Shown in pieces: positions 4,281 through 5,118 of a stretch of DNA of 5,118 nucleotides. A program made the translations under genes and the position numbers. The DNA is taken from assembly GCA_944363005.1 (NCBI GenBank), contig CALVTV010000154.1, forward strand, positions 1 through 5,118, read 5' to 3'. The notes beneath the pieces were generated by a model. The model did no database searches and was not told the DNA's origin. It was given only the letters and a program-made list of their open reading frames with translations. The first letter of the stretch is position 1. Each line of letters starts with the position of its first letter. The DNA comes from an uncultured Clostridia bacterium (GTDB taxonomy: Bacteria; Bacillota; Clostridia; Christensenellales; Aristaeellaceae).

Positions 4281-5118
4281 TCATTTATGATACAGATTGT
4301 TCTTCTCGTACGTCGGCTCACAGGTGACATTCATGTTCAGGCGCATGAACACGCTGTCATCGACCGTGGAGAGGATGACCGTGGAATGGGCGTCGCACCC
4401 GGCCAGGGCATCCAGCTGCTGCATGGCGCGCATGGCGTTTTCGTCCGACGCCGCGCAGATCGCCAGGGCGATGAGCATTTCGTCGGTGTGCAAGCGCGGG
4501 TTGTGGCTCTTCATGTAATCGGTCTTGAGCGTCTGAATGGGGGCAATGACCTCCGGAGAGATGAGCTTGATCTCGTCGGGAATGCCGGCCAGCGCCTTGA
4601 GCGCATTGAGCAGAGCCGCCGACGACGCGCCGAAGAGATCCGTGGTGCGTCCGGTGACAATTCTTCCGTCGGGAAGCTCAATGGCCGCGGCCGGTTTGCC
4701 CGTGCGGTCTCCGACGGCCAGCGCGGCGGGCACGACAGCGCGCATTTCCGGCTCAATCTTGGAAGCCTGCATCAGCAGCTCAATCTTGGCCAGCTCCTCT
4801 TCGGAGGACTGCCCGCGGCGAATGAGGCAAGCCGTCTTAAAATAGCGGCGGATGATCTCCTGATAGGAAGCTTCGCGGCAGGCTTCGTCGTCCGTGATGG
4901 ACAGGCCCGCCATGTTGACGCCCATATCCGTCGGGCTCTTGTACGGGCACTCGCCGTAGATGCGCTCAAAGATGGTGCGCAACACCGGGAAAATCTCGAC
5001 GTCGCGATTGTAGTTGACCGTGGTGACGCCGTACGCTTCCAGATGGAACGGGTCGATCATGTTCACGTCGTTCAGATCAGCCGTCGCCGCTTCATAGGCG
5101 AGGTTGACCGGATGCTTG
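4281..5118 (-). CDS. UPF0371/DUF1846 family protein, C-terminal 278 residues (partial)
   Basis: The frame is open to the right window edge, so this is the C-terminal part of a protein whose family is about 500 residues. The GTG at 5066 is internal, because recognisable family sequence continues upstream (KHPVNLAYEAATADLND). Family signatures include NMIDPFHLEAYG, TTVNYNRDVEIFPVL, YKSPTDMGVNMAG, SHNPRLHTDEMLIALAICAA and GCDAHSTVILS, with the end near NVTCEPTYEKNNLYHK. These match the DUF1846/UPF0371 family of Firmicutes and Actinobacteria. Its biochemical function is not established to my knowledge, so none is assigned. No signal peptide or membrane segment is seen in this part, consistent with a cytoplasmic protein. 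The stop codon (TGA, 4283-4281) is followed by two hairpins, so it appears to be the last gene of its transcription unit. Confidence 0.93.
   Translation of the reverse strand, partial: KHPVNLAYEAATADLNDVNMIDPFHLEAYGVTTVNYNRDVEIFPVLRTIFERIYGECPYKSPTDMGVNMAGLSITDDEACREASYQEIIRRYFKTACLIRRGQSSEEELAKIELLMQASKIEPEMRAVVPAALAVGDRTGKPAAAIELPDGRIVTGRTTDLFGASSAALLNALKALAGIPDEIKLISPEVIAPIQTLKTDYMKSHNPRLHTDEMLIALAICAASDENAMRAMQQLDALAGCDAHSTVILSTVDDSVFMRLNMNVTCEPTYEKNNLYHK

Overview
The window looks like a chromosomal segment from a Gram-positive, low-to-moderate GC anaerobe, most likely an uncultured gut member of the Clostridia. The basis is the gene mix (a clostridial-style ANTAR regulator, a UPF0371/DUF1846 protein and a secreted Pro/Thr/Glu-repeat protein), strong AGGAGG-type ribosome binding sites, sigma-A-type promoters, intrinsic terminators, and GC-rich genes separated by AT-rich gaps. 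No taxon can be fixed from the sequence alone.

All four genes are read leftward (minus strand). From right to left: (1) the C-terminal 278 codons of a UPF0371/DUF1846 protein (4281-5118, cut by the right edge), followed by two hairpins, one a plausible intrinsic terminator; (2) a complete CTP synthase gene, pyrG (2372-3982), with its own extended -10 promoter and a short leader; (3) a complete orphan ANTAR-domain antiterminator (1664-2233), with a near-consensus promoter, three helically phased CAAGAAT repeats just upstream of its -35, and a clear terminator; (4) the N-terminal 412 codons of a secreted repeat protein (1-1236, cut by the left edge). The last gene has a Sec signal peptide, two blocks of different short tandem repeats, a small unrecognised domain, a third repeat block and a probable Ig-like module. 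It is preceded by a strong promoter overlapped by a perfect 13-bp dyad, and by a leader of about 280 nt.

The genes do not look like one operon. pyrG, the ANTAR gene and the repeat protein each have a visible promoter, and terminators follow the DUF1846 and ANTAR genes. pyrG is housekeeping (UTP to CTP using glutamine). The ANTAR protein should bind nascent RNA to block termination, but its receiver-like half has lost every phosphorylation residue, so its signal input is unknown. The least explained material is regulatory: the phased repeats and dyad at the ANTAR promoter, and the dyad-bearing promoter plus long leader of the secreted protein. I see no CRISPR array, insertion sequence, tRNA, rRNA or defence system, and no clear new multi-gene system.
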